Source: JAAZHD01 sp012510895
GTDB lineage: Bacteria; Bacillota; Clostridia; Caldicoprobacterales; DTU083
Length of the DNA stretch: 64,000 bases
Assembly: GCA_050951465.1 (NCBI GenBank)
Contig: JBMNJC010000010.1
Location: forward strand, 207,197-271,196
Direction: 5' to 3'
Under the pieces are notes generated by a model, which saw only the letters and a list, made by a program, of their open reading frames with translations, made no database searches and was not told where the DNA came from. Below, piece after piece: positions 8,853-16,636 of this stretch; position 1 is the stretch's first letter, and each line of letters begins with the position of its first letter. The position numbers and the translations under genes are program-made.

Positions 8853-9743
8853 ATGTTAACAGTAAAATTGGACAGGTATCAAATCTTTTGTCAGGTTGTG
8901 GAATCCATGAGTTTTTCATCTGCGGCAAAAAAACTCTATATGACCCAGCCAGCCGTCAGCCAGGCAATTTCCAACCTGGAGGAAGAGCTGGGTCTGCGTC
9001 TCTTTGCACGAACGCCGAAGGGCGTTTCCCTTACTAAGGACGGCAGGCTGCTTTATGAACATGTCAGTGCCGCCCTGAATCTCATTCGTGCAGGTGAAAA
9101 AAAGCTTTATGAGGCAAGAGGCTTGCTTGTGGGAGAGCTTAAGCTGGGAGTGGGGGACACTATATCCCGCTATTATCTCCTCCCCTATTTGGAAAAATTT
9201 CACAGGGAGTATCCGGGAATCAAACTGCGCATTATCAATCGGACCACACCTGAACTGTGTGAGATGATCAAATCGGGAGATATCGATTTGGGGCTTGTTA
9301 ACCTGCCTGTGAAAGAAGCGGATTTTGTTGTAGAAGAATGCATGACAGTCCATGATGTTTTTGTTTGCGGGGCAGAGTTCCATGAAAAGCTGAAAGACAG
9401 AGAGTCTCTTGATGTATGGCAGATAACTGATTATCCGCTGATTCTGCTGGAAAATAAATCAAACTCCAGACAGTATGTAGAGAAATGGTTTCAGTCCAGA
9501 GGGGTACCATTGGTACCGGAAATTGAACTGGGTTCCCATGAATTACTGCTGGAGTTTGCAAAAATTAATTTAGGCCTGGCATGCGTGATCCGCGAGTTTT
9601 CTCAGGACTACCTTCAAAACGGCATCCTACATGAGGTGCCTTTAAAGGATCCAATACCTGCCAGAAGCATTGGCTATTGTTATCTGAAAAGCGTTCCCTT
9701 ATCACCTGCGTCTTCTGCCTTTGTGAATACCCTGCAAAAATGA
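8853..9743 (+). CDS. LysR-family transcriptional regulator
   Basis: A 296-residue regulator with an N-terminal winged helix-turn-helix (about residues 5-65) containing SFSSAAKKLYMTQPAVSQAI and a C-terminal periplasmic-binding-like effector domain beginning near residue 92. Proteins of this shape often control anion or sulfur metabolism (CysL/YwfK-like), but the effector cannot be read from sequence. It starts at an ATG behind AAGGTGAGC. It is divergent from the CofE-like gene, the most likely target besides itself. Confidence 0.88.
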   Translation: MLTVKLDRYQIFCQVVESMSFSSAAKKLYMTQPAVSQAISNLEEELGLRLFARTPKGVSLTKDGRLLYEHVSAALNLIRAGEKKLYEARGLLVGELKLGVGDTISRYYLLPYLEKFHREYPGIKLRIINRTTPELCEMIKSGDIDLGLVNLPVKEADFVVEECMTVHDVFVCGAEFHEKLKDRESLDVWQITDYPLILLENKSNSRQYVEKWFQSRGVPLVPEIELGSHELLLEFAKINLGLACVIREFSQDYLQNGILHEVPLKDPIPARSIGYCYLKSVPLSPASSAFVNTLQK

Positions 9744-9759
9744 ATTCAGCAATAAATGT

Positions 9760-10410
9760 TTATCGGCCGGACAGGGTATTCTGCAGGCGTTTTACAGCGG
9801 CATTCATCTGAGACAGCAGGGAAATTACAAGGCAAACCACAAATTCCACTGCCAGATAAGAACCGTTGTAGACCAGGGAATAAACAGCTGCATTCTGATC
9901 CCCTGCATTTTCTGCAAAGAAAAGAACTCCGGTCAAAAAATGCATAATGAATCTGCCGAAAATGGCAATAAAGATTGCTACAGGCAGATTTTTCCTGTAA
10001 AGGCCGGCCAGACCCAACATGCCGAAGGCAATAGGATAGTCAAACAGAAACTGTGCCCAATGAACCACATATGCATCCTGTATATATTGCAGAAAACCAA
10101 AGGCCATTCCGGTGATAACTCCCGGGACAGGGCCGAATATATATGCAAAGATAATTACAGGCAGCATGCTTGCAGGTGTAATGCTTCCGCCCTGAGGCAT
10201 GCGGAAGAGGCGGATATAGGAAAGTACAAAGGCCAATGCAATGCTGACACTTGCATAGACCAGCATTTTGGTGGTAAATTGAACATTTTTGCTCTTGCGG
10301 ATAAAGATTATGCCTCCGACACCGACTATGATTAACAGGCTAAGAATGGCTATGGTAGCCGGAGTAAGTTCTGCTAATGGCTGAAACATATTGGATATGA
10401 ATTCGGACAT
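9760..10410 (-). CDS. thiT: ThiT, thiamine-specific ECF transporter S component
   Basis: A 216-residue membrane protein with about six helices. The segment FRMPQGGSITPASMLPVIIFAY is the thiamine-binding ThiT loop, followed by GVITGMAFGFLQYIQDAYVVHW. S components capture thiamine and pair with the shared EcfA/A'/T module, which is not in this window. The assignment is reinforced by the TPP riboswitch on the same strand in the leader. The ATG follows a GGAGGGAT site. The 3' end faces the LysR gene with only 16 bases between stops. Confidence 0.93.
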   Translation of the reverse strand: MSEFISNMFQPLAELTPATIAILSLLIIVGVGGIIFIRKSKNVQFTTKMLVYASVSIALAFVLSYIRLFRMPQGGSITPASMLPVIIFAYIFGPVPGVITGMAFGFLQYIQDAYVVHWAQFLFDYPIAFGMLGLAGLYRKNLPVAIFIAIFGRFIMHFLTGVLFFAENAGDQNAAVYSLVYNGSYLAVEFVVCLVISLLSQMNAAVKRLQNTLSGR

Positions 10411-10469
10411 TTAAAAATCCCTCCTGATTGGTTGATTGAAACAATAGCTAGGAAGGATTCGGGACAAGT

Positions 10470-10497
10470 AAAAAACATGAAAGAAGCTTTCATGTTT
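10470..10497 (-). terminator. Intrinsic terminator of the TPP riboswitch
   Basis: A 10-base perfect stem (AACATGAAAG / CTTTCATGTT, loop of three) is followed on the minus strand by six T residues. It lies between the riboswitch aptamer and thiT, so thiamine pyrophosphate binding probably controls premature termination. Confidence 0.85.
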
Positions 10498-10525
10498 GAA
10501 TAACCGAAATGTTATACATTCAGTT

Positions 10526-10609
10526 AAGCTTCCCTACGCAGGTATTGTCCTACAGGTTCAAAGGGTCGGATTTATAAAAATCCCTCTCAGCCGCAGCTCC
10601 CCTAGCTAT
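10526..10609 (-). promoter_or_regulatory. TPP (THI-element) riboswitch
   Basis: Read on the minus strand, the leader contains GCGGCTGAGAGGG, then ACCCTTTGAACCTG, then AATACCTGCGTAGGGAA. These are the conserved THI-box elements in order: the CUGAGA pyrimidine-sensor loop, the ACCC..GAACCUG pyrophosphate-sensor side, and the GCGUAGGGA closing strand. It precedes a terminator and thiT, which fits repression of thiamine uptake when TPP is abundant. Confidence 0.95.
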
Positions 10610-10728
10610 TATTTGTTTTTCATTATAGCATGAGGAATTCCATATGGCAAGGAGGATATTATTCCTGCGGGTCGAATACTAATAACATGTCAGATTAGGA
10701 ATAAATCAAAGGATAAGGCGGTGTATTT

Positions 10729-11361
10729 ATGGAGAAATATAATTGCAGGAAAACAGACGTCCCGCTGAAAATTGACGGGAATGTATTTAAACCCCAGTGG
10801 GATCAGGCCGAGAAGGTCTATCTGGTGGAGACGGTTACCGGGGGCGCTCCTAAGCAGAAAACGTGGAGCAAACTCCTGTGGGATGACGAATATCTATATG
10901 TAGCCTTCCACTGTGAAGATGATTATATAAACGCAAAATATACCAATTACAATGATCCCATCTATGATGAAGAAGTGGTGGAAATTTTCATCGATGACGA
11001 TTCTGATTTAAAGACCTATATTGAAATCGAGCTGAGTCCCCTAAATACTTTGCTGCATTATGCAATACATAATAATTTAAAAGGTGAAATCCTTACCTTT
11101 GCAAGAGTTAATAAAACCATTGACACAGCCATTGTGGACAACAGGGAAGAAAACTGGTGGTCTGCGGAGATGGCAATTCCCATGTCAGAGCTTATTACCG
11201 GGCCTAACAACCCGCCCAAACCGGGCGATGAATGGAGGATAAACCTCTATCGCATTGACCGTCCGGCTGACGGTTCTGACGAGTATTCCGCCTGGAAGCC
11301 CACAGGGAAAATACAGTTCCATATGCCGGCCAAATTCGGTATAATGAAGTTTGTTGAATAA
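10729..11361 (+). CDS. Carbohydrate-binding family 9-like protein
   Basis: A 210-residue protein without signal peptide. It matches the CBM9-like beta-sandwich: PLKIDGNVFKPQWDQA near the start, LLWDDEYLYVAFHCED in the middle, then YDEEVVEIFIDDD and a C-terminal PAKFGIMKF. Classical CBM9 modules bind sugar reducing ends. Stand-alone cytoplasmic versions of this type are common in Bacillota and lack a defined role. It starts at an ATG after GGCGG and is followed by a strong terminator, so it is probably a single-gene unit. Confidence 0.75.
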   Translation: MEKYNCRKTDVPLKIDGNVFKPQWDQAEKVYLVETVTGGAPKQKTWSKLLWDDEYLYVAFHCEDDYINAKYTNYNDPIYDEEVVEIFIDDDSDLKTYIEIELSPLNTLLHYAIHNNLKGEILTFARVNKTIDTAIVDNREENWWSAEMAIPMSELITGPNNPPKPGDEWRINLYRIDRPADGSDEYSAWKPTGKIQFHMPAKFGIMKFVE

Positions 11362-11375
11362 AGAACAAAAGACAA

Positions 11376-11411
11376 AACGGTTTCCTTCTGCCGGAAACCG
11401 TTAATTTTTTA
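11376..11411 (+). terminator. Intrinsic terminator after the CBM9-like gene
   Basis: A 10-base perfect stem AACGGTTTCC / GGAAACCGTT with a seven-base loop is followed by AATTTTTT. Upstream A residues could also make it work for the opposing gene. Confidence 0.88.
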
Positions 11412-11437
11412 TGTACTATAACTTATCCTGCTATTTA

Positions 11438-12271
11438 TTAAATACCTATGCCTTTAAGGTATTGACGACTTATATCCGCACATTCCATTGAAGTTTTTCC
11501 CATAGAGGGTTTGTCTTGTTCCACTATAAGCCACTCTGCTCCTGCTTCTTCAGCTGCAGTGAGAATGGCGGGGAAGTTTTGAATGCCATGCCCTAACGGT
11601 CTGAAGCCGAAGACTTCTTCTTCCTCCTCTTCTTCTTTTTTATCTGAATCGATACCGATAAGTTCATACATTTTATCAAGTTTCTCGCTTTTACCCATGA
11701 CAAAATCTTTTAAATGAACAACGGGGGCACGATCTGAATATTTTTTTACGTATTCAGCCGGATCCACGCCTGCCACGTTAACCCAGCATGTATCGATTTC
11801 AGTTTTTAAGAGCTCGCTTGGTACCGACTGATAAAGTACGTCAAGCGCATATTCCCCGTCAATTTTCTGGAATTCAAAATCGTGATTATGGTAAAGCAGC
11901 TGTATGCCGTATTTATGAGTAATATTGCCAAGCATTTCAATATCTTTGATAGTTTGTTGAAAACCTTCGGTACCGGGTCTGCGGTCTTCCGGCAGATAGG
12001 GTACTGCTATGTATTTGCATCCGATATGGGCGTATTCACTGATTACCTTGTCAGGATCGGAGAGCATTTCATCCAATGGTACATGAGCTGAAATAGGAAT
12101 CAATCCGATTTCCTCAACCATTTGTTTTACTTCTGATGCTGTATGTCCATAAAGGCCTGCAAATTCAACGCCGTCATAGCCCATTTTTTTGATCTTCTGT
12201 AAAGTACTTTTCAGATCTCTTTCGGCATAATCCCTGACCGAATAAACCTGCAAAGCCACAGAAAAAGCCAT
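11438..12271 (-). CDS. Sugar phosphate isomerase/epimerase (xylose isomerase-like TIM barrel)
   Basis: A 277-residue AP-endonuclease-2-type TIM barrel. It starts MAFSVALQVYSVRD and contains YDGVEFAGLYG, LLYHNHDFEF and TEIDTCWV, with metal-ligand His/Glu/Asp residues, and ends EWLIVEQD. The start is the ATG at 12271, eight bases after GGGAGG; the frame is open further upstream but without a good site. An acidic run of glutamates (residues about 215-222) interrupts the barrel before FGFRPLGHG. Enzymes of this group act on inositol or keto-sugars; the substrate here is unknown. Confidence 0.85.
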   Translation of the reverse strand: MAFSVALQVYSVRDYAERDLKSTLQKIKKMGYDGVEFAGLYGHTASEVKQMVEEIGLIPISAHVPLDEMLSDPDKVISEYAHIGCKYIAVPYLPEDRRPGTEGFQQTIKDIEMLGNITHKYGIQLLYHNHDFEFQKIDGEYALDVLYQSVPSELLKTEIDTCWVNVAGVDPAEYVKKYSDRAPVVHLKDFVMGKSEKLDKMYELIGIDSDKKEEEEEEEVFGFRPLGHGIQNFPAILTAAEEAGAEWLIVEQDKPSMGKTSMECADISRQYLKGIGI

Positions 12272-12498
12272 ATTCATTACCTCCCGTACAAAATAATGGA
12301 ACTGTCTCTTTTTAAGAATGCGCAACTTTGCTAAAATTATATAGCAAAATTCCCGATATTGCAAGTTAAGCACAAGACTTCAAAGGAAATGCAGGCATTA
12401 AATCTTGTGTAAATATAGAAAAAACAGGGTAAAAAAGTAATAATGAAAATAAGAAATATGGCAGTAAATTGAGACACTGGCAGGGAGGAAAGGAATAG

Positions 12499-13995
12499 GT
12501 GGCAGGAAAAAGAACCAAAAATAAAAGATCGGCTGGATACATATTATTCATTTTGTCGGCAGCTGCTGTCTTGTTTTTTGCGGCTGTTCATTTATACAAC
12601 AGGAATCTGAATCAAAATTTTATTTATAAGTCCATTTATATTGATGACACTCCTGTAGGAGGACTTACCAAAAATCAAGCCCTGGAACTTTTAAACTCAC
12701 TTTGGGAGAACCGGGAGAAGGATGTTAAGATTCGTTTAATACACGAGGAACAGGAATGGTTAATCGACCATTACGATCTGCAATTATCTTCAAACAGAAA
12801 GCAGGTAGTGGATGAAGCTTACCAAATAGGCCGGGAAGGGGGGTTGTTTTCCCGTATACGGAACATCTATAACCTGCGGCAGAATCCGGTCTATCTGTAT
12901 ACTGAATTGTCATATAACACCCAGGGGGTATCCTCAAAATTGCAGGAGATTGCAGGGCTTTTGAACAAAGAGCCGGTGGATGCGGTTTTATCCTTTGATC
13001 CGGACAGGGAAGAAATGTTTCAGATCACAAGGGAGAAACCGGGCTATAAACTGGACACAGATAAGGTTCTGGAAGAAATAGAAGACAGGCTTTCAAAAGG
13101 TGAATTTAATTTTTCCATTCAACTGGAGTTGGATGCAGTGGAACCGCAGGTTTTCGCTTCAGATTTTGAAGGAAAAACTGAACTTCTGGTTTCCTTTGGC
13201 ACAGATCTTTCAGGCAGTCCCCCGGACCGCACAAATAATGTAGTTCTTGCGGCTTCACAGTTTAACGGACTGGTGCTTCAGCCCGGAGAGGTACTGTCCT
13301 TTAATGGTGTAGTAGGGGAAAGAACAGCTGAAAAGGGTTATAAGGCGGCAAATATGATAACGGCGGATAAAAGCCTGCAGCCCGCCATCGGCGGCGGAGT
13401 GTCACAAACTTCAACAACCTTGTATAATGCTGCCATCCGTGCCGGTCTGGAGGTGATAGAATATAAAAGGCATTCTTTCCCGGTTTCCTATATCAAAAAG
13501 GGGTTGGACACCACCGTGAACCTGCCTTATCCTGAGATAGACATAAAGGTAAGGAATACCAAGGACTCTCCGGTTTATTTCAAAACCTTCTATGCCAACA
13601 AAAAAGTATATTTTCAGATATATGGCGAGCCTCTTCCAAACGGCCGCACCATAAGAATCCGGACTGAGGAATATGAAACTGTTGCGCCTCCTCCGCCGGA
13701 GATACGTCAGGATGCAGACGGCAGGTATGTAACCTATAAGGACGAAAAATATACCTATGTACCGCCCAGAAACGGGTATAAGGTACGGGTTTACAGGGAA
13801 TATATTGAGGACGGCAAGGTGGTTGAAACGGAGCTTCTGGATGATCATTACTACAGGCCGATTGCCGGTATTATCTATGTAGGGGTTAAGGACAGACCCA
13901 GTCAGACCCCGGATCCTGCCGGGGAATCTGCACAGGAATCTGACCTGACTCAGCCGCCGGCAGAACAATCAGAGGCCCTGCCGGATCAGTCATAA
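12499..13995 (+). CDS. VanW family cell-wall protein with peptidoglycan-binding domain
   Basis: A 498-residue protein with an N-terminal membrane anchor (about residues 14-32), then a putative peptidoglycan-binding domain (about 40-215), then the VanW domain (about 235-390). The VanW domain contains LQPGEVLSFNGVVGERT and GGGVSQTSTTLYNAA. The tail is proline- and glutamine-rich. VanW occurs in some vancomycin-resistance operons, but its function is not established, and no other van gene is present, so no resistance role should be inferred. The GTG start follows GGAGGAAAGG. Confidence 0.87.
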   Translation: MAGKRTKNKRSAGYILFILSAAAVLFFAAVHLYNRNLNQNFIYKSIYIDDTPVGGLTKNQALELLNSLWENREKDVKIRLIHEEQEWLIDHYDLQLSSNRKQVVDEAYQIGREGGLFSRIRNIYNLRQNPVYLYTELSYNTQGVSSKLQEIAGLLNKEPVDAVLSFDPDREEMFQITREKPGYKLDTDKVLEEIEDRLSKGEFNFSIQLELDAVEPQVFASDFEGKTELLVSFGTDLSGSPPDRTNNVVLAASQFNGLVLQPGEVLSFNGVVGERTAEKGYKAANMITADKSLQPAIGGGVSQTSTTLYNAAIRAGLEVIEYKRHSFPVSYIKKGLDTTVNLPYPEIDIKVRNTKDSPVYFKTFYANKKVYFQIYGEPLPNGRTIRIRTEEYETVAPPPPEIRQDADGRYVTYKDEKYTYVPPRNGYKVRVYREYIEDGKVVETELLDDHYYRPIAGIIYVGVKDRPSQTPDPAGESAQESDLTQPPAEQSEALPDQS

Positions 13996-14001
13996 AAGGA
14001 G

Positions 14002-14019
14002 CGGCCTGCAAGCAGGCCG
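14002..14019. terminator. Hairpin between convergent genes
   Basis: An 8-base GC-rich stem CGGCCTGC / GCAGGCCG with a two-base AA loop. On the minus strand it is followed by CTCCTTTT; on the plus strand the T-tract is poor. It may terminate the gene at 14029, but the tight loop and weak tract leave doubt. Confidence 0.45.
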
Positions 14020-14028
14020 GGTTCGGAT

Positions 14029-15150
14029 TTACTTCATGCCGAACATTTTTTCCTTCAAATCAAGGTAATAGAGATAGTCTTCGGGCTTTACATTCGGCGG
14101 GCATCTGTGGTCGCAAAAGGGAATATATCCGCCTCTTTCTACATATGGAACCAGGGTTTCAAGATATGCCTTAATGGCTTCAGGGCCTTTGCCCAGTTGA
14201 ATTTTGTCCACACCTCCCATAATGCGCAGCCGACCTTCATATTGATCCAGCAGTTCTCCGGGATGGCTGCAGCTGTTGACCTCAAAGGGGAACAGGCAGT
14301 TGATGCCGCCTTCTAGGAAATAGGGAAGCAGAGGACGAACATCCCCGTCGCAGTCTGTATACCAGAGATCTATGCCGTAAGCTTTCAGCTTTTTATTTAT
14401 ACGTTTATATCTGGGTACGACAACATCCCGGAAGAAGGGCACAGATACTATGGGGCCGTTTTTAAAGCAGATATCTTCCCAGCCGGAAGCAAAATCGAAG
14501 TCGAAATGAGGCAGCACCTGATCGAGGAAATGCTCTACCAATTGGCAGCAGGTTTCTACCATATCTTCTACCATATCCGGGTAATCATAGATGGCATATG
14601 CAAGTCCTTCAAAGGTCAGCATGTCACGGATTTTGCCGATCATTGAGCCGCAGTGCACGCCCAGAGGATAGGTACGGTCATCAGGGTGAAGTTTTTTAAG
14701 CTTCTCAATATCCACAATCCGTTCCGGATCATCCAGGCGGAACCGCTCTTCCTTGCAGCGTTTCCAATCATCGGGAGTTACTATGGTTGCCTTTATGTAA
14801 TGAGGAATGGTATCGTGACCGTCTTTTGGCACCTCTGCTAAAAGGCCGTCTGCATTCATCAGTATAAGAGTACTGTCTGTTTCATCGACCACTTTGTCTG
14901 GAAATGGCGGATTCATCCAGATTGCGCCGTGAATCACCTCAAAGCGGTCAAAATTGAAGAATCTGTGAGCTTCCTCGTTATTTGTTATATTGTTTTCGTA
15001 AAAGATAGGCCACAGCTTGAAGTTCTCAAGCCAGTATCCAAATTCCATATTGAAGCAGCGATCAACAGACTGATAGTTCATCTGACGGTTGAAACGCTCC
15101 CTGTCTGTCATAGTGCCCTTCCACTTTTCACGACATGGTTTGATGTTCAT
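14029..15150 (-). CDS. Uroporphyrinogen decarboxylase family protein (methyltransferase-like)
   Basis: A 373-residue protein of the URO-D/MtaA/CmuA superfamily. It contains MTDRERFNRQMNYQSVDR near the start, LLPHFDFDFASGWEDI-like core strands and GGINCLFPFEVNS, and ends CPPNVKPEDYLYYLD. Stand-alone clostridial members usually belong to corrinoid methyl transfer or unknown pathways rather than haem synthesis, and no haem gene is nearby. The start is the ATG at 15150 behind AAGGAGACAGG. The frame extends 24 codons upstream without a comparable site. Confidence 0.82.
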   Translation of the reverse strand: MNIKPCREKWKGTMTDRERFNRQMNYQSVDRCFNMEFGYWLENFKLWPIFYENNITNNEEAHRFFNFDRFEVIHGAIWMNPPFPDKVVDETDSTLILMNADGLLAEVPKDGHDTIPHYIKATIVTPDDWKRCKEERFRLDDPERIVDIEKLKKLHPDDRTYPLGVHCGSMIGKIRDMLTFEGLAYAIYDYPDMVEDMVETCCQLVEHFLDQVLPHFDFDFASGWEDICFKNGPIVSVPFFRDVVVPRYKRINKKLKAYGIDLWYTDCDGDVRPLLPYFLEGGINCLFPFEVNSCSHPGELLDQYEGRLRIMGGVDKIQLGKGPEAIKAYLETLVPYVERGGYIPFCDHRCPPNVKPEDYLYYLDLKEKMFGMK

Positions 15151-15405
15151 TATCCTGTCTCCTTTTCCATAGTTTTTAAATGGATTTATAATTAGGCATA
15201 GACATTTCAAGCAAAACTGCAAATACAGAGTTGATACTAAAATTATACATCAGTTTAAGCATAAAAACATCATCGTTTATTGCTTAAAATCCAAATAAGT
15301 TATAATGTTATTATTCCCGGAAATTTAAATGCAGCATTGATATATTAAAAACTTAAACGAGAATGATTAATAAGATTAAATAAATCGGAAAGAAGGAAGA
15401 AAGTT

Positions 15406-16636
15406 ATGCAGAAAGAAATATTAAAAAAATATGCAAGATTGCTGGTGAAAACAGGAGTAAATATTCAGCCGGGCCAGACCCTGGTCATCAACGCCCCTGT
15501 AGAGGATGCAGAATTTGTCAGAATAGTTGCGGAAACAGCTTATAAGGAAGGTGCCAGGGATGTGGCAGTGAGCTGGAATGATGAAATACTGGCCAAAACC
15601 CGCTATATGCTGGCCCCCGACGAGGTGTTCGATGAATTCCCCGATTGGAAGAAGGAATTCTACCTATCATATGCAGAAAAAGGTGCTGCCTTTTTAAGCA
15701 TATCCGCCATCTGATCCTGAGCTGATGAAAGATGTGGATCCAAAGCGGATTTCAAGGGCCAACAAGGCAAACTCAATGGGGCTTAACGAATACCGGAAAC
15801 GACTTTATGAGCAATGAAAACAGCTGGTGTGTTGCGTCCATACCTACCGATGCCTGGGCAAAGAAGGTATTCCCGGAATCAATCTCAGGAAGAAGCCGTG
15901 GGAAGGCTGTGGGAAGCCATTTTAAAATCAGTTCGTGCCGATCTGCCGGATCCGGTAGAAGCCTGGAACGCACATAAGGCAACACTTGCTGAAAACATTG
16001 ACAGATTAAACCAGCTGGAGCTTAAGCCGGTTCACATACGGAATAAACTGGGGACTGATTTAAAAGTAGAACTTCCTGACGGACATATCTGGATGGGAGG
16101 ATCGGACTATACTGCTGACGGTGTTGAATTTATTGCAAACATGCCGACAGAGGAAATTTTTACCGCTCCCTTCCGGAAAGGGGTTAACGGTAAAGTGGTC
16201 AGCTCCATGCCCTTAAACTATAACGGCAATTTAATAGACGGCTTTTCACTTACCTTCAAGGACGGCAGAGTTGTGGATTTTACGGCTGAGAAGGGCAGTG
16301 AAACTTTAAAACAGCTTTTGGAAACCGATGAAGGCGCCGGATACCTGGGCGAAATTGCCCTGGTCCCCTATAATTCGCCCATATCCAATATGAATATTTT
16401 ATTCTTCAATACCTTGTTTGACGAAAATGCTTCCTGCCACCTGGCTCTTGGAAAGGCTTACCCGGTTTGCCTTAAAGGCAGCGAGTCCCATGACAGAAGA
16501 AGAGCTCATTGAAGCCGGAATCAATGATTCCCTGGTGCATGTGGACTTTATGTTTGGCACGGAAGATCTGGAAATAGACGGAGAGACCAAAGACGGGCAG
16601 CAGGTACCTGTTTCCCGGAATGGGAATTTTGCATGA
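15406..16636 (+). pseudogene. M29-family aminopeptidase (AmpS/PepS type), multiply frameshifted
   Basis: The start (EILKKYARLLVKTGVNIQPGQTL without break) and end (VPVSRNGNFA) match thermophilic-type M29 metallo-aminopeptidases of about 410 residues, including GGSDYTADGVEF, NENSWCVASIPTDAW and DSLVHVDFMFGT. The coding frame changes four times: near 15709, at the TTT at 15804-15806, near 15868-15872, and at the CCC near 16488. Each is repaired by removing one base. No other damage is seen, and the sequence between shifts is fully conserved. This could be a young pseudogene or assembly/sequencing error. The end overlaps the next gene start as ATGA. Confidence 0.88.

Noticed and set aside
12499..13995. 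Vancomycin resistance based on the VanW domain.
   Set aside because: VanW proteins are widespread without resistance, and no vanH/A/X/R/S genes are present.
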